This document shows positions 24,688 through 33,289 of a stretch of 64,000 nucleotides of DNA, piece by piece. The notes beneath the pieces are model-generated. The model made no database searches and had not been told where the DNA came from. It saw only the letters and a program-made list of their open reading frames with translations. The first letter of the stretch is position 1. Each line of letters opens with the position of its first letter. The stretch comes from Chryseobacterium endalhagicum. GTDB lineage: Bacteria; Bacteroidota; Bacteroidia; Flavobacteriales; Weeksellaceae. The stretch covers positions 992,001 through 1,056,000 of the forward strand of contig NZ_JAELVM010000003.1 in assembly GCF_016745235.1 (NCBI RefSeq), read 5' to 3'. The position numbers and the translations under genes are program-made.

Positions 24688-25461
24688 ATGCTGGATTTAA
24701 GAACGGTAACTGTCATGCGTTACATTCTTCCTTTAAGAGAGGGAGGATCTCTTCCTGCTTTGGCAGAAGCTGATGATGATTTTAAATATGTACTGAAATT
24801 CCGGGGCGCCGGACATGGGGTAAAAATGCTGATCTCCGAGCTCCTGGGCGGCAAGATCACGGAAGCGTTAGGACTGAGAATTCCTGAGCTGGTATTTGTG
24901 AATCTGGATGTAGATTTCGGGAGAACGGAAGCTGATGAAGAAATTCAGGACCTGCTGAAGTTTTCGGAAGGTCTGAACCTGGGACTTCACTATCTTTCGG
25001 GTTCTATCACTTATGATCCCGGCGTAAAGGTTGATCCGCTTCTTGCCTCAAAAATCGTATGGCTGGATGCCTTCATTACGAATATTGACCGTACTTTTAA
25101 AAACACCAATCTTTTGATGTGGCATAAGGAACTCTGGGTGATCGACAATGGAGCCTCTTTTTATTTCCACCATTCATGGCAGAATTTCGATACGGCTGCG
25201 AAAACCCCTTTCAAATATGTGAAGGACCACGTCCTGCTTCCAAAAGCTAAAATGCTGGATGAAGCGGATCAGTTTGCCCATGAAGTGCTGAATGATAATT
25301 TATTCAGAGAGATCGTCAATTTAATTCCTGAAGACTGGCTCCACTGGGAGGATGCCGATGAAAGTCCGGAAGAGATCCGCGAGATCTATTTCCAGTTCCT
25401 GAAAACAAGGTTACAAAATTCTCAAATCTTTATAAACGAAGCCAAAAATGCAAGAAGATAA
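24688..25461 (+). CDS. HipA-like kinase
   Basis: 257 residues, shorter than classic HipA (about 440). It keeps the kinase core: ATP-binding K37 in Y-V-L-K-F-R-G, a helical lobe from about 45, catalytic N132-x-D134-R-x3-N139 in N-I-D-R-T-F-K-N, and the metal-binding D153-N-G in V-I-D-N-G-A-S-F. The N-terminal beta-sandwich of full HipA is missing. The substrate is unknown. It overlaps the DUF3037 gene by 14 bases, and no HipB-type antitoxin is present. The HipA-like/DUF3037 pairing recurs in bacteria, which suggests a functional couple, perhaps a toxin-antitoxin or regulatory kinase system (inference). Confidence 0.85.
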   Translation: MLDLRTVTVMRYILPLREGGSLPALAEADDDFKYVLKFRGAGHGVKMLISELLGGKITEALGLRIPELVFVNLDVDFGRTEADEEIQDLLKFSEGLNLGLHYLSGSITYDPGVKVDPLLASKIVWLDAFITNIDRTFKNTNLLMWHKELWVIDNGASFYFHHSWQNFDTAAKTPFKYVKDHVLLPKAKMLDEADQFAHEVLNDNLFREIVNLIPEDWLHWEDADESPEEIREIYFQFLKTRLQNSQIFINEAKNARR

Positions 25462-25831
25462 AATATACGAATACGCGGTTATCCGCCTGGTCCCGAAAGT
25501 TGAAAGAGAGGAATTTTTCAATATCGGTCTTGTGATGTTTTCCAAAAAAGAGCAATTCATCCGCATGGAGTTTCACCTGTGTCCGGACAAATTCAAACTG
25601 ATGCACAGTAAAATGGATTTTGAAGATGTCCTGCAAAATCTCGAAAGCTTCCAGAAAATTGCCAACGGCGACAAAGAAGGAGGCCCGGTTGCTCTGATGG
25701 AGATTCCGGAACGTTTCCGCTGGCTGACAGCTGTAAGGAGCTCTGCCATTCAGACCTCAAGACCTCATCCGGGAAAATCAAAAGATCTGGAAAAGACGTT
25801 TGGTAAACTTTTTGAGGAATTGGTCGTATAA
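25448..25831 (+). CDS. DUF3037 protein, partner of the HipA-like kinase
   Basis: 127 residues. Family signatures seen: Y-A-V-I-R-L-V-P-K-V-E-R-E-E-F-F-N-I-G-L-V near the start, I-P-E-R-F-R-W-L-T-A-V-R-S-S-A-I-Q-T-S near residues 79-97, and the terminal F-x-K-L-F-E-E-L-V. Function unknown; the conserved basic and Ser/Thr residues make it a possible phosphorylation target or antidote of the adjacent kinase (inference). The ATG lies inside the 3' end of the kinase gene, indicating translational coupling. Confidence 0.85.
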   Translation: MQEDKIYEYAVIRLVPKVEREEFFNIGLVMFSKKEQFIRMEFHLCPDKFKLMHSKMDFEDVLQNLESFQKIANGDKEGGPVALMEIPERFRWLTAVRSSAIQTSRPHPGKSKDLEKTFGKLFEELVV

Positions 25832-25845
25832 TTTTTTATTCATAA

Positions 25846-25877
25846 ATCAATCCGCAGCGGCATTCCTGCGGATTGAT
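25846..25877. terminator. Hairpin between convergent genes
   Basis: ATCAATCCGCAG (25846-25857) pairs perfectly with CTGCGGATTGAT (25866-25877). No strong T-run, but it sits between the convergent stop codons at 25831 and 25890. Confidence 0.7.
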
Positions 25878-25889
25878 CATAAACAGTAT

Positions 25890-26405
25890 TTATTTCCAAA
25901 AATTCCAGACCTTCCCATCAAATACAGCAAAACTCTTGCTATTAACATCATAGCAGATTGTTCCGGGATAGGGACTTGGCATTTGTTCTACATTGGAAAC
26001 ATAAGGCAATATCAATGCTTTATCTTCGGCTTCAAAAATCAAAGCACCACCTGAAACTGAAGAGCTTGAGTTTCCTATGATTATATGATTAACTCCTGAT
26101 GCTCTTGGTGCAGAACTGTTGTAGGTTACCATGGAAGTATCCCCGGTACCGCTAAGATTCAGTGGTCCGCTACCGGTTATTCCTTTTATGACACTTTGAT
26201 GCATCAGTATAGTTCCCGGCGAAGGATTAAGGTTAACAGATGTACTCAAAATAGGAATAATAATTCCTTTATCCTGTCCTTCTGCAAAATCCAGAATTCC
26301 ACTTCCTCTTACGGATTCTCTTTCCACTCCTATCTGTGCGTTTGCTGCGGCAGCAAAAAAGAGTAGAAAAAAAGTCATATTTCTTTTTAGATATTTATTA
26401 TTCAT
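25890..26405 (-). CDS. Secreted protein with flavobacterial C-terminal W-motif
   Basis: 171 residues. Signal peptide ends at A-N-A-Q near residue 23 (a later ATG at residue 10 is possible). The mature part is Gly/Ser/Pro-rich and beta-like, with N-S-S-S-S-V-S-G-G. It ends in G-T-I-C-Y-D-V-N-S-K-S-F-A-V-F-D-G-K-V-W followed by four residues. That block also ends the larger protein encoded 14 bases upstream. I do not know the function. The two are probably co-transcribed surface or extracellular proteins. Confidence 0.75.
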   Translation of the reverse strand: MNNKYLKRNMTFFLLFFAAAANAQIGVERESVRGSGILDFAEGQDKGIIIPILSTSVNLNPSPGTILMHQSVIKGITGSGPLNLSGTGDTSMVTYNSSAPRASGVNHIIIGNSSSSVSGGALIFEAEDKALILPYVSNVEQMPSPYPGTICYDVNSKSFAVFDGKVWNFWK

Positions 26406-26419
26406 ATTTAGCAGATATA

Positions 26420-28501
26420 TTATTCATTACATGATTTCTGAATACACTTCCAAGCCGTACCATTATATAAACTGAAACAGTTTTTTGATGTATCATAAAT
26501 GAGCATCCCTTCAATAGGCTTAAGAATTTTTTCCGGTGTAGTTCTAGTGAGGACTATTCCTTCAAATCCGGATTCCACAGCAATAAAACCGTTGGGTATC
26601 TTACCGGGCCAGTTATTCTGGATTTTTTCATATCCGGATATTCCAATTTTCGTAAACTTTTCAGGGGTGGCTGTAGATGGCGACTTAACACATGAATTCG
26701 AGCATGTTCCTGTTATCGTAAAAGTACTCCCTGGAGATTCGCAGTTATTTAATGTATCTTTATATGAAACAATATAGGTTCCCGGATGGTTCACATGAGT
26801 GGGATCCAATATCTCAGCATTGGTAGTACCTGACCTCCAGATAATTTTCAAATTGTATGGATTTGGGTTTAGGGAAGTCACAAAATTATTAAGATTAACC
26901 ATTCCATTGGCACAGGCAATAGAAGTTGAAGTGAGAACTGGTGCTGAATTGGGAGCATTACAGGTAAAAAGAATTTTCGTTTTATTATTATATTGGCCGG
27001 CAGTACTTCCAAAATTAATGGAAATGCCAATTCCATTATCTGTACTCGCATTTGGATCGATAGTATTTTTAAAAGTCAGATTATTGGATAGATCCCCATT
27101 TCCTCCGCTATAACTGGCAGAATAATATCCACTCCACTTTACTCCGGACACATATTGAAAGGCTTCATAAATCCCTTCCACATTAGGGTTATATACGCCT
27201 ACTGTTAAATTGGGGGCTTTTCCGTAAACAAATCCCGGACCCCTGTCATTGCCGGATAAATAGGTATCCCAGCCGTGAGCCAGCTTTATTTCCTCTGTAT
27301 TACCTGCCGGAATATCAACATGATAATCAACCATAATAAAACCATCAGGTTTCTTATAGGTATACGTAAGGGTAAGATAGTAATCCAGATTATTTTTGGT
27401 GGCTTTCAAACGGATAACATTTTGCTCAAATCCTTGTGCATCAGGACCTGTACTGCCTTGGCATGTACTAGATAAGATGCTTAGTCTCCCCCCGTCAGTA
27501 TACCCAAATGAAGCCTCGGTTCCTCCCCCCGTATACTGTGTTTTTCCAATACCCAATACAATCCCGTGAAAACCAAATGAAGACGGTGTTGAATAAGGAC
27601 TGGATGATCCTGAAGCAAGTACATTGTTCTGTCCGTAAATTTGTCCTTTATTATTTCTAAGGATCTGTAGATTACCTGCCCCACTCATAATGACACGCAT
27701 ACCGTCCGCAGTATTTGTTCCGCCAGTCCCATTGAGTAAAGTTCTCCCGGTACAGATTATAGAACAGTTGGTAGGAGGTGTAAAAATATAAACCTGATTA
27801 GTGGCCGGTCTATTGGCAATATCTGCAGTCTTAATATCAGAAGCTGTAGGAGATGCAGAGGAATTATTCAGCCATCTTTTTTTTGACGAATCATTATCAT
27901 CATAAAGGCCGATGCTGGCAGAAATATTATTCCCTCCACTTGCACTTTCCTGCTTATAGATATATTGGATGACATTCGTTCCTTCATATAACTTGATTTG
28001 AAAAGAAAGAGAACCGGATGAGAAAAAACCTGACATTTTCCAGTTTTTCCATTCTATACTGAAAACCCTGCCTGGAGCCACACCTTCGGTCTTGTAACTT
28101 GCCGTACCTCCTGTTCCATCTAAATCATCCCAAAAAGGAGCTAAAAATTTACCGCTTGGTGCCGATGAATTATTATAATTACTGTCAAAGATACCAAGAG
28201 CTAAAAAAGATAAAAACCCATTTGAGCTTGCATATACGCTAGTATAATCCACACAGGCAAATTTAAAGGTAAACCCTAAAGGGATACTTCCACTTGTTTT
28301 ATCATTTCCATTAATGCTTACCCCTGTTCCTCCTGATAGATAGCTAAAACTCTGTGAGTTCGTAGAAAGTGCATAGGCGCTGTAGTTTGTATTGGTTAAT
28401 TGTGAATCCTGGCAATACAACCCGGGAGAAATTAAAATAAAGAGAGTAAAAAACAATAAAATACGGGGAAGTGAAGATCCCAAAAAAGATAGATTTTTCA
28501 T
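26420..28501 (-). CDS. Large secreted protein with C-terminal W-motif (693 residues)
   Basis: Signal peptide to about residue 29 (M-K-N-L-S-F start, ends Y-C-Q); ATG at 28501 is used because the frame's upstream start is only a TTG. The mature region is a long beta-rich Ser/Thr/Gly/Asn sequence. It includes a G-W-D-T-Y-L-S-G-N-D-R-G-P-G-F segment near residue 415, a cysteine-bearing Ig-like stretch near 550-600, and a C-terminal G-M-L-I-Y-D-T-S-K-N-C-F-S-L-Y-N-G-T-A-W. Probably an exported or surface-displayed adhesin-type protein. I cannot name a family; a type IX secretion domain is not clearly visible. Confidence 0.75.
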   Translation of the reverse strand: MKNLSFLGSSLPRILLFFTLFILISPGLYCQDSQLTNTNYSAYALSTNSQSFSYLSGGTGVSINGNDKTSGSIPLGFTFKFACVDYTSVYASSNGFLSFLALGIFDSNYNNSSAPSGKFLAPFWDDLDGTGGTASYKTEGVAPGRVFSIEWKNWKMSGFFSSGSLSFQIKLYEGTNVIQYIYKQESASGGNNISASIGLYDDNDSSKKRWLNNSSASPTASDIKTADIANRPATNQVYIFTPPTNCSIICTGRTLLNGTGGTNTADGMRVIMSGAGNLQILRNNKGQIYGQNNVLASGSSSPYSTPSSFGFHGIVLGIGKTQYTGGGTEASFGYTDGGRLSILSSTCQGSTGPDAQGFEQNVIRLKATKNNLDYYLTLTYTYKKPDGFIMVDYHVDIPAGNTEEIKLAHGWDTYLSGNDRGPGFVYGKAPNLTVGVYNPNVEGIYEAFQYVSGVKWSGYYSASYSGGNGDLSNNLTFKNTIDPNASTDNGIGISINFGSTAGQYNNKTKILFTCNAPNSAPVLTSTSIACANGMVNLNNFVTSLNPNPYNLKIIWRSGTTNAEILDPTHVNHPGTYIVSYKDTLNNCESPGSTFTITGTCSNSCVKSPSTATPEKFTKIGISGYEKIQNNWPGKIPNGFIAVESGFEGIVLTRTTPEKILKPIEGMLIYDTSKNCFSLYNGTAWKCIQKSCNE

Positions 28502-28978
28502 AGATTCATTAATGTTTTTCAACAAAAATATATGTATCTCAAAAAATCACCAACATTAATGAGATGAAATAATATTTCATCAAAAAAAACGCAATAAATT
28601 TATTAATTATATAAAAAATATACATAAAGAAACAACATTGACACTTATTTTTTTTAAATTACATCAAAACAATTCAAAAAACTAATAAATATATTTACAG
28701 CTCCAGCTAAATATAAAGAGGCGTAACCTCCATAATAATCTGCTCATTCACAAGTTCAAAATAAAGGACAATATATACATACTCGAAATCGAAAATACTC
28801 AATTAACTAACAATCAAAACAAAAAATAAATAAAAGGTTCAAAAAAAATACAAATTTGCTAGATTGATATACATATCATCATTTTTTATATCTAAAATAA
28901 TTAACTTGGCTTTTGTTTAAATTATTCTTAACAAAACATCCAATATTTTTAATTATTCATGCTTAAAAAACCGATGAT
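28502..28978. other. AT-rich gap upstream of cstA
   Basis: 477 bases, very AT-rich, with A- and T-runs and no reading frame of note. It must hold the promoter of cstA and of the minus-strand secreted-protein pair, but I find no clean TTTG/TAnnTTTG pair. The stretch AAAGAGGCGTAACCTCC near 28717 (AGGcgtaaCCT) is a minor hairpin. Confidence 0.5.
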
Positions 28979-30820
28979 ATGGATTTTCTGAATAACACCA
29001 ATGCACTCACCCTGATCTTCGTATCGATACTGATCTTCGCGATCGCTTATCGCTTTTATGGAATTTTTATTGCCAATAAAGTACTACGCCTCAATGATAA
29101 CAATACCACTCCGGCCGTAGAATTTGCTGATGGTAAAGATTATGTAGCAACCAATAAAAATGTTCTGTTCGGGCATCATTTTGCGGCTATTGCTGCGGCG
29201 GGACCATTGGTTGGGCCTGTGCTTGCTGCCCAGTTCGGTTATCTTCCCGGCGCATTATGGATCCTGATCGGTTGTGTACTCGGGGGCGGTGTTCATGATA
29301 TGGTGGTTCTTTTTGCTTCCGTACGACACAAGGGTCAAAGCCTTGCTACCATTGCTTCTAAAGAAATCGGGAAGACTACGGGAACAGTTGCCGGCTTCGC
29401 CATTCTATTTATATTAATCCTTACGCTGGCAGGTCTGTCGCTGGCCTGTATCAATGCGATGCATGAGGCTTCATGGTCTCTTTTCACAGTTGTGATTACC
29501 ATGCCTATTGCAGTGATCATGGGTCTGATCATGAGGTACAGAAAAAACAGTGTGCTTTTCGCCAGTATTTTAGGAGGGATCCTTTTGGTGGCGGGAATTA
29601 TTGGCGGCCACAGCTTAATGCAGAACGAAACGATGAATAACCTGTTTACCTGGGATATAAAAACGATTTCTATTGCTATTCCTTTGTATGGTTTTCTGGC
29701 TTCTGTGCTTCCGGTTTGGCTGCTTTTAGTACCGAGAGATTATCTTTCAACCTACTTAAAAATAGGAACCATCATTATGCTTGCTGTGGGTGTGATTGTA
29801 ATTCATCCAACGATTCAGATGCCTGCCCTTACAGAGTTTGTGAACGGTGGCGGACCAGTTATCGGCGGACCTGTACTTCCTTTTATTTTTATTGTGATCG
29901 CTTGTGGAGCCATTTCAGGTTTCCATGCTGTGATTGCAACAGGAACAACACCTAAGATGCTTAACAAAGAAAAAGAGATCCTTTTTGTAGGGTACGGAGC
30001 AATGCTGGTAGAAGGTTTTGTGGCTTTAATGGCTCTGATTGCAGCCTGTACACTTATGCCTGGTGATTATTTTGCCATCAATACTCCGAAGGAATCCTAT
30101 GATGCTTTTCTGGCAGCCCATCCTTCCCTTCACGGTGTAGACATCGATTATTATTCACAAAAAATAGGCATTGAGCTTCACGGAAGAACGGGTGGAGCAG
30201 TGTCCTTAGCCGTTGGAATGGCTCATATTTTCAATAAAATTCCTTACATGGACCAGCTTACCGCGTATTGGTATAATTTTGCCATCATGTTTGAAGCTGT
30301 ATTTATCCTTACCGCCATTGATGCAGGCACAAGAGTCGGCCGTTTCTTTTTACAGGAAATGTTGGGTTCTGTGATTTCAAAATTCAATGATAAGAACTGG
30401 ATTCCGGGAATTATTATCAGCAGTCTTTTATTTACTTTTGCCTGGGGCTACCTGGTATTTACGGGGAATGTAAGCAGTATCTGGCCGTTATTCGGGATCA
30501 GTAACCAGCTCCTGGCAGCCTGCGGATTGATTGTCTGTACCACGATGCTGATCCGGATGAACAGAGGGAAATATGCATTATGTTCGGCGGTTCCGGGAGT
30601 TTTTATGGCCGGAATTACGTTCTGGGCAGGCTATATCCAGGTCACTGCAATTTATCTTCCCAAAGAACAGTATCTACTGGCAGGTTTAGCCGTAACGGCT
30701 ATGGTTCTGATGCTGATCGTATTCATTGGAGCTTTTATCAAATGGTATCAGCTTCTGAAAATCAAAACCACAGTGACGGATTATTACGGGGAACCTGTCA
30801 AAGAGCTGGTGGAAAGATAG
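28979..30820 (+). CDS. cstA: Carbon starvation protein CstA (peptide/pyruvate transporter family)
   Basis: 613 residues, mostly hydrophobic with about 15-16 transmembrane helices. Family motifs include D-G-x-D-Y-V-A-T-N-K near residue 50, G-H-H-F-A-A-I-A-A-A-G-P-L-V-G-P, G-G-G-V-H-D-M and A-C-G-A-I-S-G-F-H-A. CstA proteins take up peptides or pyruvate in carbon-limited cells and sit in the inner membrane. The frame is full length. It precedes the thiamine operon, but a riboswitch separates them, so co-regulation is not implied. Confidence 0.94.
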   Translation: MDFLNNTNALTLIFVSILIFAIAYRFYGIFIANKVLRLNDNNTTPAVEFADGKDYVATNKNVLFGHHFAAIAAAGPLVGPVLAAQFGYLPGALWILIGCVLGGGVHDMVVLFASVRHKGQSLATIASKEIGKTTGTVAGFAILFILILTLAGLSLACINAMHEASWSLFTVVITMPIAVIMGLIMRYRKNSVLFASILGGILLVAGIIGGHSLMQNETMNNLFTWDIKTISIAIPLYGFLASVLPVWLLLVPRDYLSTYLKIGTIIMLAVGVIVIHPTIQMPALTEFVNGGGPVIGGPVLPFIFIVIACGAISGFHAVIATGTTPKMLNKEKEILFVGYGAMLVEGFVALMALIAACTLMPGDYFAINTPKESYDAFLAAHPSLHGVDIDYYSQKIGIELHGRTGGAVSLAVGMAHIFNKIPYMDQLTAYWYNFAIMFEAVFILTAIDAGTRVGRFFLQEMLGSVISKFNDKNWIPGIIISSLLFTFAWGYLVFTGNVSSIWPLFGISNQLLAACGLIVCTTMLIRMNRGKYALCSAVPGVFMAGITFWAGYIQVTAIYLPKEQYLLAGLAVTAMVLMLIVFIGAFIKWYQLLKIKTTVTDYYGEPVKELVER

Positions 30821-30875
30821 AAAGTCATAAATCCTTTCTGAGTTTTTGCCTGCTCTGATAATTTTTATACATTTG

Positions 30876-30960
30876 TTTTGCTTTAGGGGTATTCTGAAAA
30901 AGAATTGAGAGAGTCCCTTTGAACCTGATACGGCTAACACCGACGTAGGGAAAAGCAAAA
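30876..30960 (+). promoter_or_regulatory. TPP riboswitch (THI element)
   Basis: The conserved aptamer is readable: AGGGGT (30885), CTGA, GAGAGAGTCCC and the invariant stretch GAACCTGATACGGCTAACAC, followed by CGACGTAGGGA. The closing P1 pairs TTTTGCTTT (30876-30884) with AAAAGCAAAA (30951-30960). It senses thiamine pyrophosphate and controls the downstream salvage genes. Confidence 0.97.
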
Positions 30961-30962
30961 TG

Positions 30963-30990
30963 ACATTGTGAACAGTGTACTTTTTGTTTT
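30963..30990 (+). terminator. Expression-platform terminator of the TPP riboswitch
   Basis: ACATTG (30963-30968) can pair with CAGTGT (30973-30978) around TGAA and is followed by ACTTTTTGTTTT. This is a transcription-termination OFF signal just before thiM. The P1 3' strand (A-rich) could instead pair with the T-run; that switch is inference. Confidence 0.6.
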
Positions 30991-31020
30991 GGATTTTTTC
31001 CTGAAGCTATTTTTATTTAA

Positions 31021-31827
31021 ATGATAACAATGGAAAAAATTCTTTGGGAACAGGTACAGCTTGTCAGACAGCAGTCTCCACTGGTTCATAATATCACCAA
31101 TTATGTGGTGATGAACAACACCGCCAATGCCCTTTTGGCTGCAGGAGCCTCTCCTATCATGGCGCATGCAAAATCTGAAATTCAGGAAATGATCGCTATT
31201 GCACATTCAGTGGTCATCAATATTGGTACGCTGGATGAATACTGGTCGGAATCTATGATCCTGGCTGCTAAAACTGCACATTCAACCGGGAAGCCATGGG
31301 TTTTAGATCCTGTGGGAGCCGGTGCGACTAGTTTTAGGGATGAAGTTTTACATCAATTATTACAACATCAGCCTACTGTTATCAGAGGAAATGCTTCTGA
31401 AATTATTGCATTAGCCAAAGCCAATACCACTGCAACGAAAGGAGTGGACAGCACTGCACAGAGTAATGAAGCTATAGATGCTGCTCGCAGTCTTGTTAAC
31501 CAATATGACACCATTGTGTGCATCTCCGGCGAGACTGATATTATTCTGGATCCTAAACAGGAAATTTTCATTAAAAACGGACATCCGCTTATGACGAAAG
31601 TAACCGGTCTGGGATGTTCTGCCACAGCCTTAATCGGTGCATTCATCGGCGTTACAGAGGATAAAACAATAGCTGTCGCTGCTGCCATGACATTGATCGG
31701 GATTGCGGGTGAACTGGCTGCTGAGGAAAGCAAAGGTCCCGGAAGTCTTCAGGTGAACCTCATCGATAAGCTGTATACAATCACTGAGCAGGAATTTTCC
31801 ACCCGTTTAAAAATAGAAAGGAAATGA
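31021..31827 (+). CDS. thiM: Hydroxyethylthiazole kinase
   Basis: 268 residues. It phosphorylates 4-methyl-5-(2-hydroxyethyl)thiazole for thiamine salvage. Ribokinase-like fold with V-H-N-I-T-N-Y-V-V-M-N near residues 21-31, P-W-V-L-D-P-V-G-A-G near 94-103 and the ATP-binding V-T-G-L-G-C-S-A-T-A near 196-205, whose Cys replaces the usual Gly-rich Asp segment. ATG at 31030 (M-E-K-I) is an alternative. First gene after the TPP riboswitch; its stop overlaps the start of thiE by 4 bases. Confidence 0.95.
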   Translation: MITMEKILWEQVQLVRQQSPLVHNITNYVVMNNTANALLAAGASPIMAHAKSEIQEMIAIAHSVVINIGTLDEYWSESMILAAKTAHSTGKPWVLDPVGAGATSFRDEVLHQLLQHQPTVIRGNASEIIALAKANTTATKGVDSTAQSNEAIDAARSLVNQYDTIVCISGETDIILDPKQEIFIKNGHPLMTKVTGLGCSATALIGAFIGVTEDKTIAVAAAMTLIGIAGELAAEESKGPGSLQVNLIDKLYTITEQEFSTRLKIERK

Positions 31828-32459
31828 GTTTAAATCCTTTTCCTTATCAGCTTTATCTGGTTATTTCTGAAGCTGACTGTGCTGGTAGAAATTTCCTGCA
31901 GGTGGCCGAACAGGCTATTCTCGGAGGAGTTGATGTGATTCAACTGAGAGAAAAGAACAGCAGTACAGATTCCTTTCTTACAAAAGCTCAACAGCTTATT
32001 GAATTGACAGATAAACATTCCGTTCCACTCATCATTAACGATAATATAGAGGTTGCAGAAAAGGTGAATGCAGCAGGCATTCATGTGGGCAATAGTGATG
32101 CTTCGCCGGTTTATTTAAGACAACAGCCTCTTCTCCATCATAAAATCATTGGCTATTCAATCGAATATCTTTCCCAGCTTGACAATGAACAGACAACCGT
32201 TTCCGATTATCTTGGAATCAGTCCCGTTTTCAGAACCGACACGAAAACAGATACGGTTACAGAATGGGGACTTGAAGGAATTAAAACCATCAGACAGCTT
32301 ACAGAAAAGCCTTTAGTAGCCATTGGTCATATTCATTCAGGAAATGCAAAAGCGGTAATCAACGCAGGTGCAGACTGTCTTGCTGTTGTCTCTGCTATTT
32401 GTAGCGCTCCTGATCCTCAAAAAGCAGCCTATCAATTAAAAAACGAAATTTTAAAATGA
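31824..32459 (+). CDS. thiE: Thiamine-phosphate synthase
   Basis: 211 residues, TIM barrel. It joins HMP-PP and HET-P to thiamine phosphate. Seen are V-I-Q-L-R-E-K-N-S near residues 37-45 (pyrophosphate site), I-I-N-D-N-I near 71-76, G-I-H-V-G-N near 89-94 and G-I-S-P-V-F near 132-137. Completes the salvage route with ThiM and ThiD. Overlaps thiM and thiD by 4 bases at each end, so all are translated from one mRNA. Confidence 0.95.
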   Translation: MSLNPFPYQLYLVISEADCAGRNFLQVAEQAILGGVDVIQLREKNSSTDSFLTKAQQLIELTDKHSVPLIINDNIEVAEKVNAAGIHVGNSDASPVYLRQQPLLHHKIIGYSIEYLSQLDNEQTTVSDYLGISPVFRTDTKTDTVTEWGLEGIKTIRQLTEKPLVAIGHIHSGNAKAVINAGADCLAVVSAICSAPDPQKAAYQLKNEILK

Positions 32460-33289
32460 AAAAATACACCTATCCATCGGTACTAACGATCGCCGGATTT
32501 GACGGAAGCGGCGGCGCAGGCATTCAGGCTGATATTAAAACAGCATCTGCACTGGGTTGTTTTTCGACATCTGTATTAACGGCTTTACCTGTACAAAACA
32601 CGCAAGGGGTAAGGAAAATATATCCTGTTCCGGTAGAAGCGGTAGCCGATCAGATTGAAGCCATTCTGGATGATATTTTTCCGGATGCTATAAAAATCGG
32701 GATGGTTCATACTCCGCAACTGGTCGAAACCATTGTTTCAACGTTAGGGAAGTATAAAAAAATACCGCTTGTATTTGATCCTGTCATGGTTGCTACAAGT
32801 GGTCACCGCCTGATTGAAGAAGATACGATAGCAGCCATTACGGAGAAACTTTTCCCGATTGCTGATGTGATTACGCCTAATATGGACGAAGCGGCCATTT
32901 TAGCCAAAATGAAAGTCGAGACCCTTGAAGATTTGTATGATGCCGGAAAAGAAATAAAAAAGCTGGGCTGTAGAAGCATTCTTTTGAAAGGCGGACATCA
33001 GGAAACCTCAACGATCACGTCTTTATTTTATGATGAACATGAGAAATTCCATTCTTTCGAGACGGTGAAATTTAACACCAATAATACCCACGGCTCAGGC
33101 TGCACGCTTTCTTCTGCCATTGCGTCCTATCTGGCTCAGAGTAAAACTTTATACGATGCCGTTTCTTTGGGACAAGACTACGTTTATCAAGCCATAGAAA
33201 ACGGAAAAGACGTACAAACAGGACATGGAAACGGTCCGCTTAATCACTTTTTTAACCCTCAAAAACTCATTAAAAATGAAATGGTCTGA
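32456..33289 (+). CDS. thiD: Hydroxymethylpyrimidine/phosphomethylpyrimidine kinase
   Basis: 277 residues. Phosphorylates HMP and HMP-P. Ribokinase fold with A-G-F-D-G-S-G-G-A-G-I-Q-A-D-I-K near residues 13-28, V-F-D-P-V-M-V-A near 105-112, I-T-P-N near 140, G-G-H near 178 and the ATP/anion-hole motif H-G-S-G-C-T-L-S near 211-218. Usual length. Overlaps the thiE stop by 4 bases and the tenA start by 14. Confidence 0.95.
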   Translation: MKKYTYPSVLTIAGFDGSGGAGIQADIKTASALGCFSTSVLTALPVQNTQGVRKIYPVPVEAVADQIEAILDDIFPDAIKIGMVHTPQLVETIVSTLGKYKKIPLVFDPVMVATSGHRLIEEDTIAAITEKLFPIADVITPNMDEAAILAKMKVETLEDLYDAGKEIKKLGCRSILLKGGHQETSTITSLFYDEHEKFHSFETVKFNTNNTHGSGCTLSSAIASYLAQSKTLYDAVSLGQDYVYQAIENGKDVQTGHGNGPLNHFFNPQKLIKNEMV

